Source: Candidatus Nomurabacteria bacterium (GTDB lineage Bacteria; Patescibacteriota; Saccharimonadia; Saccharimonadales; Saccharimonadaceae). Taken from it: 5,165 nucleotides of DNA. The translations under genes and the position numbers were made by a program. Below are positions 1-4,980 of the stretch, piece after piece. The notes beneath the pieces were generated by a model, which did not search any database, had not been told where the DNA came from, and worked only from the letters and a program-made list of their open reading frames with translations. Numbering within the stretch: the stretch's first letter is position 1; the number at the start of each line of letters is the position of its first letter. The stretch is taken from positions 1 to 5,165 of the forward strand of contig JAISHL010000057.1 in assembly GCA_031262565.1 (NCBI GenBank), given 5' to 3'.

Positions 1-1301
1 TCGGCGCGAATTTTAGTGCAGATGATGTGATTTATACGCTAAATCTTATCAAAAATCCTGTCGTATCGTCGCCGTTAATTAGCACTTGGCAAGATATAAA
101 TGTCAAAAAAAATGGCGACCTAGAAATTATTTTTGAACTCCCTAGACCGTATTCGTCGTTTCCGTTTACGATGACGTTTGGAATTTTGCCGAACCATATT
201 TTGAAAGATGTCGCGCCCGATCAAATCCGCAACTTTGTCATTGAGAATCGGATGAATGTTGTCGGCACGGGCGATTTTAAGTTCTATCGTCAAGATGAAA
301 ATACGGAAACTGGGCAAACAACGTGGTATTTTACGGGGATTGACGGTCGGACGCACGTGAAGAATCTGGATATCAAAACTTACGCTGATAGCGAGAGCGC
401 GTTGGTTGGTTTTGAAAATGGCGAAGTAAACGCGGTGACTGGGTTGAGTATCAACGAGATCGAGAAAGCGCAAAAAATGTCAGATGTAAAAATTCTGCAA
501 GTTCCAGTTGACGATGGCGTTTTTGCGTTATTTAATAATTCTGGGCAGTTCACGTCGAATAAAAACATTCGCGAGGCGTTGCGATATGCGGTTGACCGAG
601 CCGAATTGCGAAAAAACCAAAAATTTGAATCCGAGCCGCTTGAAACGCCAATCATGACAGGTGTTATTGGTGAAGTTGACAGTTTGAAACAGCCTGACTT
701 CAACCTAGAAGAAGCTGGCAAAAAGCTTGACGAGGCAGGTTGGGTATTGGGTGAAAATGGTCAGCGGACAAAAGACGGTGTGCAGTTAGAATTAAACGTC
801 GTAACGGTTAAAGGTGCGGATTATGAGCCGACAGCTGAATTTTTGGCGGAGTCTTGGCGAAAGCTTGGCGTAAAAGTAAACTTCATTGCCGCCGATCCAG
901 CGACTTTCCAGATTGATTATCTTGCGACGCATAATTACGATGTCTTGGTTTATCAACTTCACCTTGGTGCGGATCCAGACGTGTCGCCATATTGGTTAAC
1001 TTCTACCGCCGAGAATGGTTTGAACTTTGCAAATTATAAATCCAAAATTAACGACTTGAATTTGACGAATGCCAAAACGGAAACGAACGCAAGCAAGCAG
1101 GCCGCGCGCTATGCTGACTTCGTGAAGCAATGGATTAGCGATGCGCCCGCAATTGCGCTGTATCAGCCAAAAATTTACTATCTATCTCGCTCGGGCAATC
1201 AGTCGTTTAGTGATGATTATAAATTAGTCAGCTTGGCATATAGGTTTTATGATGCGCGAAGTTGGTCGGTTTCGACTGGCGAATTTATGATCACGCCGTA
1301 A
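1..1301 (+). CDS. ABC transporter substrate-binding protein, family 5 (peptide/solute binding), 5'-partial
   Basis: This is the extracellular binding protein of an ABC importer, which captures oligopeptides or similar solutes outside the membrane and delivers them to the permease. The open frame runs to the window edge (codons from position 3), so the GTG at 27 is an internal valine and not a start. About 432 codons are visible. The first residues, NFSADDVIYTL with IKNP close behind, match the SBP_bac_5 (PF00496) signature 'FsAdDVvfTl..ikdP', which normally lies 100-150 residues into the protein; the signal peptide and lipobox are therefore missing. Other family-like segments are a 'NIREALRYAVDR' helix (codons from about 564), 'LAESWRKLGVKV' and 'DVLVYQLHLGADPDVSPYW'. 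The C-terminus contains 'WISDAPAIALYQPKIYYLSR', typical of the closing lobe. Local GC is about 43-53%, clearly above the genes at 2016 onward. No terminator is evident after the stop. The family call is strong; the substrate cannot be told. Confidence 0.93.
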   Translation, partial: GANFSADDVIYTLNLIKNPVVSSPLISTWQDINVKKNGDLEIIFELPRPYSSFPFTMTFGILPNHILKDVAPDQIRNFVIENRMNVVGTGDFKFYRQDENTETGQTTWYFTGIDGRTHVKNLDIKTYADSESALVGFENGEVNAVTGLSINEIEKAQKMSDVKILQVPVDDGVFALFNNSGQFTSNKNIREALRYAVDRAELRKNQKFESEPLETPIMTGVIGEVDSLKQPDFNLEEAGKKLDEAGWVLGENGQRTKDGVQLELNVVTVKGADYEPTAEFLAESWRKLGVKVNFIAADPATFQIDYLATHNYDVLVYQLHLGADPDVSPYWLTSTAENGLNFANYKSKINDLNLTNAKTETNASKQAARYADFVKQWISDAPAIALYQPKIYYLSRSGNQSFSDDYKLVSLAYRFYDARSWSVSTGEFMITP

Positions 1302-1348
1302 CTTTCTTTGTAGCGGAATTTATTTTTTGAGTAAAATATATAAAATAT

Positions 1349-1377
1349 TTGCGAAAAATAATTAAATTTGCTAAAAT
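1349..1377 (+). promoter_or_regulatory. sigma70-type promoter of the tRNA-Val/tRNA-Ala unit
   Basis: TTGCGA (1349-1354) and TAAAAT (1372-1377) are separated by 17 bases. TGC directly precedes the -10, giving an extended -10 (TGn). The predicted start is about 1383-1385, leaving a leader of about 22 nt before the first tRNA. The 105-base gap between the binding-protein stop and the tRNA holds nothing else that I can support. Confidence 0.7.
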
Positions 1378-1406
1378 TGTAAGTAAGCATTTGATGCTGA
1401 ATGTTT

Positions 1407-1483
1407 GGGTTGTTAGCTCAGTTGGCTAGAGCATCTCGTTTACACCGAGAGGGTCGGGGGTCCGAGTCCCTCACAACCCACCA
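1407..1483 (+). tRNA. tRNA-Val (anticodon UAC), CCA encoded
   Basis: A complete cloverleaf can be drawn. The acceptor stem GGGTTGT (1407-1413) pairs with ACAACCC (1473-1479), followed by discriminator A1480 and encoded CCA (1481-1483). The D stem is GCTC/GAGC, with G1424 and G1425 as the conserved loop GG. The anticodon stem TCTCG/CGAGA encloses TTTACAC, with anticodon TAC at 1441-1443, which reads GUN valine codons. The T stem GGGGG (1456-1460) pairs with CCCTC (1468-1472). The T loop is TCCGAGT: position 55, nearly always T (pseudouridine), is C here (1462). It should be co-transcribed with tRNA-Ala 12 bases downstream. Confidence 0.96.
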
Positions 1484-1495
1484 TTTTTATTTTCA

Positions 1496-1571
1496 GGGGT
1501 ATTAGCTCATTTGGTAGAGCGCTTCGCTGGCAGCGAAGAGGTGAGGAGTTCGATTCTCCTATACTCCACCA
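1496..1571 (+). tRNA. tRNA-Ala (anticodon GGC), CCA encoded
   Basis: The acceptor stem GGGGTAT (1496-1502) pairs with ATACTCC (1561-1567) and includes the G3:U70 wobble (G1498-T1565), the main alanine identity element. A1568 is the discriminator and CCA is encoded at 1569-1571. The D stem is GCTC/GAGC. The anticodon stem CTTCG/CGAAG encloses CTGGCAG, with GGC at 1529-1531, which reads GCC/GCU. The T arm AGGAG-TTCGATT-CTCCT is regular. It is the second gene of the tRNA unit, followed 45 bases later by an intrinsic terminator. Confidence 0.97.
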
Positions 1572-1613
1572 GATCTTATTTTGTTAAAATATGTCATTGT
1601 CATTCTAAAATTT

Positions 1614-1719
1614 GTCATCCTGAACTCGTTTCAGGATCTTTTTTTATTTGTCATTGCGAGGCGATTTATCGCCGTGGCAATCTAATGACCATGTCATTCC
1701 GAACTTGTTTCGGAATCTA
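1614..1719. repeat. cluster of three short palindromic repeats ('CHPELVSGS'-type and 'CHCEA'-type)
   Basis: Three hairpin-forming elements lie in a row. Elements 1 (1614-1639) and 3 (1694-1719) are 26-base copies of one family beginning GTCAT and ending ATCT, with 8-bp stems and five-base loops. They differ at five positions, and four of these form two compensated base pairs (C1619-G1635 versus T1698-A1714; T1621-A1633 versus C1700-G1712). Element 2 (about 1650-1683) is a different type: ATTGC (1653-1657) pairs with GCAAT (1677-1681), and GGCGA (1660-1664) pairs with TCGCC (1669-1673) around TTTA. Translated, these elements give the strings CHPELVSGSF and CHCEAIYRRGNL. Such strings are well known from false ORFs over intergenic repeats in several bacterial groups. 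The rest of the gene-free stretch 1572-1768 shows only a weak possible AACC/GGTT pairing near 1739-1755. Confidence 0.85.
1617..1645 (+). terminator. intrinsic terminator of the tRNA unit, formed by a palindromic repeat
   Basis: ATCCTGAA (1617-1624) pairs perfectly with TTCAGGAT (1630-1637) around a CTCGT loop. One C and then seven T (1639-1645) follow. It lies just after tRNA-Ala with no gene between, so it most likely ends the tRNA transcript. The hairpin is also a copy of the repeat described for 1614-1719. Confidence 0.8.
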
Positions 1720-1768
1720 CTTTATTCTGTTAGAACTTAAACCTAGACCTCGGTTGTTTTATAAAGGA

Positions 1769-1797
1769 TTGACTTTTTAGGTAAAATTTCATATAAT
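1769..1797 (+). promoter_or_regulatory. strong sigma70 promoter driving the structured RNA
   Basis: TTGACT (1769-1774) and a perfect TATAAT (1792-1797) are separated by exactly 17 bases, making this the best promoter in the window. The predicted start at about 1803-1805 coincides with G1804, the first paired base of the RNA's closing helix. That coincidence independently supports both calls. Confidence 0.88.
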
Positions 1798-1803
1798 TGA
1801 ACT

Positions 1804-1930
1804 GCTTAAACTTTGATATTTTACGCGTATGACATTTACATGCCACGGAGAAAATGCGGCTATATGCGCAAATTTGATCCTTGGATCTGTAATTTGCCAA
1901 AGTTTAAGCGACTGCATATAGTCGCTTTTT
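1804..1930 (+). ncRNA. structured RNA of unrecognised family (small RNA or leader element)
   Basis: A transcript starting near 1804 would fold as a three-way junction. Closing helix P1 is GCTTAAACTTT (1804-1814) with AAAGTTTAAGC (1899-1909), 11 perfect pairs. Arm P2 pairs GCGTAT (1825-1830) with ATATGC (1862-1867), including one G-U. It may extend with CATTT (1833-1837) and AAATG (1852-1856); GCC (1842-1844) with GGC (1858-1860) is an alternative. Arm P3 pairs GCAAATT (1868-1874) with AATTTGC (1891-1897) and has an inner GATC-CTTG-GATC hairpin. P2 and P3 abut with no gap, so they could stack. An intrinsic terminator follows at once. There is no ribosome site or convincing ORF inside. It does not show the hallmark sequences of SRP RNA, tmRNA, RNase P, hammerhead, or the TPP, purine or cyclic-di-GMP riboswitches. 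It ends 86 bases before the next gene, so it may stand alone or regulate that gene in cis. The existence of a structured transcript is likely; its function is unknown. Confidence 0.72.
1906..1930 (+). terminator. intrinsic terminator after the structured RNA
   Basis: GCGACT (1908-1913) pairs with AGTCGC (1920-1925) around GCATAT. It can extend to AAGCGACT/AGTCGCTT (1906-1913/1920-1927), and the T run is 1926-1930. Its 5' strand shares bases 1906-1909 with the 3' strand of P1, so the full forms of the two helices exclude each other. Confidence 0.82.
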
Positions 1931-2002
1931 AATTTCGGCTAGAAAAGGATAAAAGCCAGATTGTGATAGATAGTAACATGAATTGCAAATTAATTTTTAA
2001 TG

Positions 2003-2008
2003 AAAGGA
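2003..2008 (+). promoter_or_regulatory. ribosome binding site of the 179-aa gene
   Basis: AAAGGA lies seven bases before the ATG at 2016 and fixes that start. I found no convincing separate promoter between the terminator at 1930 and this site. The gene is therefore either read by passage through that terminator or uses a poor promoter. Confidence 0.75.
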
Positions 2009-2015
2009 TAACGTA

Positions 2016-2555
2016 ATGAGTGATGATCAAGTAAAATTTAAAAGACATTGCGAACTATCAGTTAAATTCCCATTACAATCTAAATTTCATGAAGCAGAGA
2101 ACTTTTTTTGGGATAAGGATTATATTAAGATTAGTGATGATCAGTGTTTTGCAAAAATTACTGACGCAGCAATAATAATTTGTAATAAGAATTATAGCGG
2201 CAATCATAGGCAAGGAATGATTCCGATGGGCAATGTCATCAATAACACTAAGTGTTATGCATGGTTTCCGCAATTAGCTATTGTAAAAAACGGAAAATTT
2301 ATTGCGCCTACCAAATCAGGCTGGGAGAATACTATTTCTGATGACGGGAAGACTATTATAGAAGTTAATGCAGACTATAAAAACGACCACAATATTAGCC
2401 CGAATGTATACAGGGTGGTTTTTATGAAGGACATTGAAAATAATTCTTATAAGTTTATTGGGGTATTTCAAGAAAAAAGCACCTTTCGCCAAAATCATCA
2501 GCCTGTTACGAAAGTTTACGAACAGGTTGATGATAAATTTAAGATTATAAGATAG
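2016..2555 (+). CDS. hypothetical protein (179 aa), possible PUA-like module
   Basis: I do not recognise a named family with certainty. The protein is soluble, with no signal peptide or membrane segment. It opens 'FWDKDYIKISDD..FAKITDAA' and then has 'CYAWFPQLAIVKNGKF' (residues 80 onward). It ends in a beta-rich block: 'YRVVFMKD' (132-139), 'SYKFIGVFQ' (144-152) and 'VTKVYEQVDDKFKIIR'. The pattern 'RVVF...YkFiGvF...Y.ri.d' recalls C-terminal modules attached to nucleases and other accessory proteins, which may be PUA-like folds that bind nucleic acid; this is a resemblance, not a demonstrated homology. GC is about 25-32% in the 5' part, well below the binding-protein gene, suggesting separate ancestry. 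Its stop TAG (2553-2555) overlaps the AGGA before the next gene and only 14 bases separate the two, so they are probably co-transcribed and may work together. Confidence 0.85.
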   Translation: MSDDQVKFKRHCELSVKFPLQSKFHEAENFFWDKDYIKISDDQCFAKITDAAIIICNKNYSGNHRQGMIPMGNVINNTKCYAWFPQLAIVKNGKFIAPTKSGWENTISDDGKTIIEVNADYKNDHNISPNVYRVVFMKDIENNSYKFIGVFQEKSTFRQNHQPVTKVYEQVDDKFKIIR

Positions 2556-2569
2556 GAAATAACGGAATT

Positions 2570-3298
2570 ATGGAAAATATTACCAGATGGCCAAAGGGTG
2601 TTGCCGAGAAAATCGGGTATTATGTTTACCGATTGATTGATCCACGCAACGGACAAACTTTTTATGTGGGTAAAGGCAAAGGAAATCGTGTTTTTCAACA
2701 TGTGAACGGTGTATTAAAAGCCGACAAAGACGAGGACGACTTGAATCTAAAAAACGCCACTATCAAAAATATTATGAGTGATGGTGAAAGTGTTCAGTAT
2801 ATTATTCATCGTTACGGTATGCACGACGAGCAGATGGCTTTCGCGGTAGAGGGTGCATTAATTGATGCGTATCCAGGATTATCAAACATTCAATATGGTC
2901 ATAGTGATGATAGTTGTGGTTACGGTGTTGCATCGGCAAGGCAAATTAAGCAACGTTACACCGCCGAAACGATAAAAACAATTGACGAAAAATGTTTAAT
3001 TACCAAACCCCGACAGTCGACCATTGATAATGAGGGGCTTTATGAGGCAACACGCAAGGCTTGGAGTCTTAATGAAGAACGATCCAAAAAAGTCGAATAC
3101 ATATTGTCGGTTGTTAATGGTGTTGTAAAGGAAGTATATAAAATTACAAGAGTAGATGTCGACAGTTTTAGTCCGAGAATTGGTTTTGATATGGACTTAG
3201 CTCCACGCGAAATTGCCGATAAATATATTAGTAAAGTCATCCCAGAGAAATACAGAAAGCCTGGCATGGCGCAGTCAGTTCTATATGTGAATATTTAA
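2570..3298 (+). CDS. GIY-YIG nuclease, LEM3/COG3680-like (242 aa)
   Basis: This is a predicted metal-dependent DNA-cleaving protein. The GIY-YIG domain covers about residues 15-110. It shows the GIY strand as GYYVY (16-20), the YIG strand as FYVGKGKGNR (31-40, with Y32-V33-G34 and the conserved arginine R40), the helix with catalytic glutamate E94 in 'FAVEGALIDAY', and N106 in 'SNIQYG'. The long 'YRLIDPRNGQTFYVGKGKG' form and 'HRYGMHDEQMAFAVE' are typical of the COG3680 group related to animal LEM-3/ANKLE1, not of homing endonucleases or UvrC. All expected catalytic residues are present. A second region (about 150-242) has 'LYEATRKAW' (157-165) and 'KKVEYILSVVNGVVKEVYKI'. This module recurs in COG3680 proteins and may mediate nucleic acid or partner binding. 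The start has only a weak ribosome site (AGGA 2554-2557, 12 bases upstream), consistent with coupling to the preceding gene. The biological target is unknown. Confidence 0.9.
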   Translation: MENITRWPKGVAEKIGYYVYRLIDPRNGQTFYVGKGKGNRVFQHVNGVLKADKDEDDLNLKNATIKNIMSDGESVQYIIHRYGMHDEQMAFAVEGALIDAYPGLSNIQYGHSDDSCGYGVASARQIKQRYTAETIKTIDEKCLITKPRQSTIDNEGLYEATRKAWSLNEERSKKVEYILSVVNGVVKEVYKITRVDVDSFSPRIGFDMDLAPREIADKYISKVIPEKYRKPGMAQSVLYVNI

Positions 3299-3331
3299 CT
3301 ATATGTTAAAACTATTTAAAAGTATGTTAAT

Positions 3332-3338
3332 AAGGAGG
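3332..3338 (+). promoter_or_regulatory. ribosome binding site of the ADP-ribosylglycohydrolase fusion gene
   Basis: AAGGAGG stands four bases before ATG 3343: a strong match with slightly short spacing. It supports this ATG as the true start of the long form. Confidence 0.8.
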
Positions 3339-3342
3339 AAAA

Positions 3343-4905
3343 ATGTTAAAACCATCAGATCCAATAGTTGATTCTAAAAATAAAACTAATCCGCCAAATG
3401 AACATTGTGATAATCCAAAACAATACTTTTGCGATGCGGTTGATCAATTTGAGATCAATAACAAAACGGTGCGTTACGACCTTGAGGTCACGCAGATGAT
3501 TGATGCGGCAAATGAATTTATGACGGTATTTCAGGATTATTGCAAACAAACTAAAAACGAACGCGTCGTAGAATTGTTTAAGGGGGATGCTAAAAAGACT
3601 ATTCGGGTCAGTGAGATTTTGCAGGCATTAAATGGCGATCAAACACCGTTTTATTTTTATAACGGCGACATGGAATTGTTTAACAAATGCGTAACAAAAT
3701 ATATGCTGTCGGCGGGTTGGCTTGCGGATTTTCCGATGATGATTTTCAAAGTTAATGGCATTGCGATGTTGCGCTTGGAGATTGCGAAGTTCATCTTGGC
3801 GAATTGGAATTGGATCGAGGCGTTATATAATTGCAGTTTATTTAAAAAATTCGCTAGACAATATGGTGAAGTTTCGTTAAAAAATTCAGCTCCCGAGGAG
3901 CGCTCATTGCGTCGATCGTTGGTTCGGAAATGTTTAGAAGCGGAATTAGCGGAATATCAGAGAAATTTAGAAAAAACGATTGATGAAATTACGGCAGAAC
4001 CGAATAATAACTTATTATTTAGCGAAGAAGATTTATCGGCTGGCGATGAAATGTTTATTGAATTAGAAAATTCGGCAGAAGATAACACGAGTGGAGGCGA
4101 AAATATGAAACAGTTAAAATGCGTCGGGGCGTTGATTGGCGATATTATCGGGTCAACTTATGAATTTGATCATACGCAACAATTTTACGATTTCAAATTA
4201 TTCAACGGCAAAAATAGTTTTTTTACCGACGATTCCGTCATGACGATTGCAACAATGGATAAATTACTAAACGGCGGAACTTATACAGAAAAATACCAAA
4301 AATGGGGACGAAAATACCCAGATTGCACATATGGTGTAAAATTTGCCGAATGGCTAGAATCGGATAATCCCAAGCCGTATAATTCATGCGGTAACGGTTC
4401 CGCCATGCGCGTCAGTCCGATCGGCTGGTTTTACGATGAACTGGACGATGTTTTAGAAGAAGCCAAAAACAGTTCCATCGTGTCGCATGACCATCTAGAG
4501 GGAATTAAAGCCGCCCAAGCCGTCGCTAGTGCAGTATTTTTAGCTCGCAAAGGTAAGAAAAAATCCGAAATTCGCCAATTCATCTCGGAAAAATTTGGTT
4601 ACGATTTAAGTCCAATGATCACTGATTTGCAAGCTAATTATGAATACAGCGAACTGGCGCAAAAATCAGTTCCAGAGTCAATAATTTGTTTCCTTGACAG
4701 CACGGATTTTGAAGACGCAATTCGATTGGCGGTGTCATTAAACGGCGACACCGACACGATGGCGGCTATCGCTGGCAGTATTGCTGAGGCGCATTATCGG
4801 AAGGAAATCCCCGACAAGATTTATAAAACAGCGATGACATATTTGTCAGACGAATTTATTGCAATGATTGAAGAATTTAACAAGAAAATTCCGAAGACTT
4901 CTTAA
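3343..4905 (+). CDS. ADP-ribosylglycohydrolase (DraG/ARH) domain fused to an unknown N-terminal region (520 aa)
   Basis: The C-terminal half (residues 255-520) is a full ARH-family domain, which uses metal ions to remove ADP-ribose from a protein or other target. Key motifs in order: 'GALIGDIIGSTYEF' (262-275); the metal site 'FFTDDSVMT' with T295, D296, D297; 'GNGSAMRVSP' (350-359); 'SHDHLEG' (381-387), where the family usually has 'THxHPEG'; and the second metal site 'NGDTDTMAAIAG' with D469, D471, T472, whose first N replaces the usual G. All ligand positions I can judge are intact, so activity is expected. ARH proteins of this type are normally about 250-280 aa and stand alone. The first ~254 residues match nothing I recognise: mostly helical, a hydrophobic patch near 'GWLADFPMMIF', a charged helix 'RSLRRSLVRKCLEAELAEY', then an acidic linker rich in E, D and S (about 226-253). 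A second start sits at the junction (see 4093). The gene follows the nuclease gene by 44 bases and may belong to the same operon. Confidence 0.9.
   Translation: MLKPSDPIVDSKNKTNPPNEHCDNPKQYFCDAVDQFEINNKTVRYDLEVTQMIDAANEFMTVFQDYCKQTKNERVVELFKGDAKKTIRVSEILQALNGDQTPFYFYNGDMELFNKCVTKYMLSAGWLADFPMMIFKVNGIAMLRLEIAKFILANWNWIEALYNCSLFKKFARQYGEVSLKNSAPEERSLRRSLVRKCLEAELAEYQRNLEKTIDEITAEPNNNLLFSEEDLSAGDEMFIELENSAEDNTSGGENMKQLKCVGALIGDIIGSTYEFDHTQQFYDFKLFNGKNSFFTDDSVMTIATMDKLLNGGTYTEKYQKWGRKYPDCTYGVKFAEWLESDNPKPYNSCGNGSAMRVSPIGWFYDELDDVLEEAKNSSIVSHDHLEGIKAAQAVASAVFLARKGKKKSEIRQFISEKFGYDLSPMITDLQANYEYSELAQKSVPESIICFLDSTDFEDAIRLAVSLNGDTDTMAAIAGSIAEAHYRKEIPDKIYKTAMTYLSDEFIAMIEEFNKKIPKTS
4093..4107 (+). promoter_or_regulatory. 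internal ribosome binding site and start for a free ADP-ribosylglycohydrolase
   Basis: GGAGG (4093-4097) lies seven bases before an in-frame ATG (4105-4107, residue 255). The next residues, KQLKCVGALIGD, are where stand-alone family members begin. Spacing is ideal, better than at the long-form start. A 266-aa free hydrolase could therefore be made from the same mRNA. The alternative reading is that two formerly separate genes fused and the old site remained. Confidence 0.6.
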
Positions 4906-4962
4906 TATTTACACTTAATCACGGCAATTTTATTGGTCAGTGTCCTACTTAGATATATTTTA

Positions 4963-4971
4963 TGCTACAAT
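4963..4971 (+). promoter_or_regulatory. extended -10 promoter giving a leaderless mRNA
   Basis: TGC followed by TACAAT (4966-4971) forms an extended -10. No good -35 stands 16-18 bases upstream. Transcription should begin near 4977-4979, only two to four bases before ATG 4981, and no Shine-Dalgarno sequence exists. The 75-base gap after the hydrolase gene holds no clear terminator. Confidence 0.62.
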
Positions 4972-4980
4972 ATTACAGTT

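Noticed and set aside
27..29. GTG as start of the binding protein
   Set aside because: The frame is open to the window edge and the residues before it (ANFSADD) belong to the family signature, so this is an internal valine of a truncated gene.
120..721. Minus-strand open frames opposite the binding-protein gene
   Set aside because: They are shadows of a well-supported family on the other strand, with no ribosome site or recognisable protein features.
1511..1780. An 89-codon open frame on the + strand
   Set aside because: It starts inside tRNA-Ala, runs through the palindromic repeats (its CHPELVSGSF-like translation is the repeat's signature) and overlaps the -35 of the RNA promoter. It is not a gene.
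1804..1930. Structured RNA as a retron msr-msd, 6S RNA, SRP RNA or hammerhead ribozyme
   Set aside because: No reverse transcriptase lies nearby. There is no SRP-type GGAA apical motif and no CUGAUGA/GAAA core. The fold is a three-way junction, not the long single arm with a central bubble expected of 6S RNA. A divergent 6S RNA cannot be wholly excluded.
1961..1989. Promoter for the 179-aa gene (TTGTGA at 1961)
   Set aside because: No acceptable -10 lies at 16-18 bases; the nearest hexamers (TGCAAA, TAACAT at the wrong spacing) are poor.
2019..2143. Eleven-base direct repeat AGTGATGATCA at 2019-2029 and 2133-2143
   Set aside because: Both copies encode SDDQ in the same frame of one gene. 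Short, single and unflanked by other symmetry, it is probably chance.
2570..3298. GIY-YIG protein as a homing endonuclease of an intron
   Set aside because: The sequence belongs to the LEM3/COG3680 type, and neither flanking gene is split by an intron.
3343..4104. N-terminal half of the fusion as a NADAR (YbiA-like) or DarT-type domain
   Set aside because: Both occur with ADP-ribose enzymes, but the expected motifs (such as the NADAR 'SNF...EHYFQ' pattern) are not seen.
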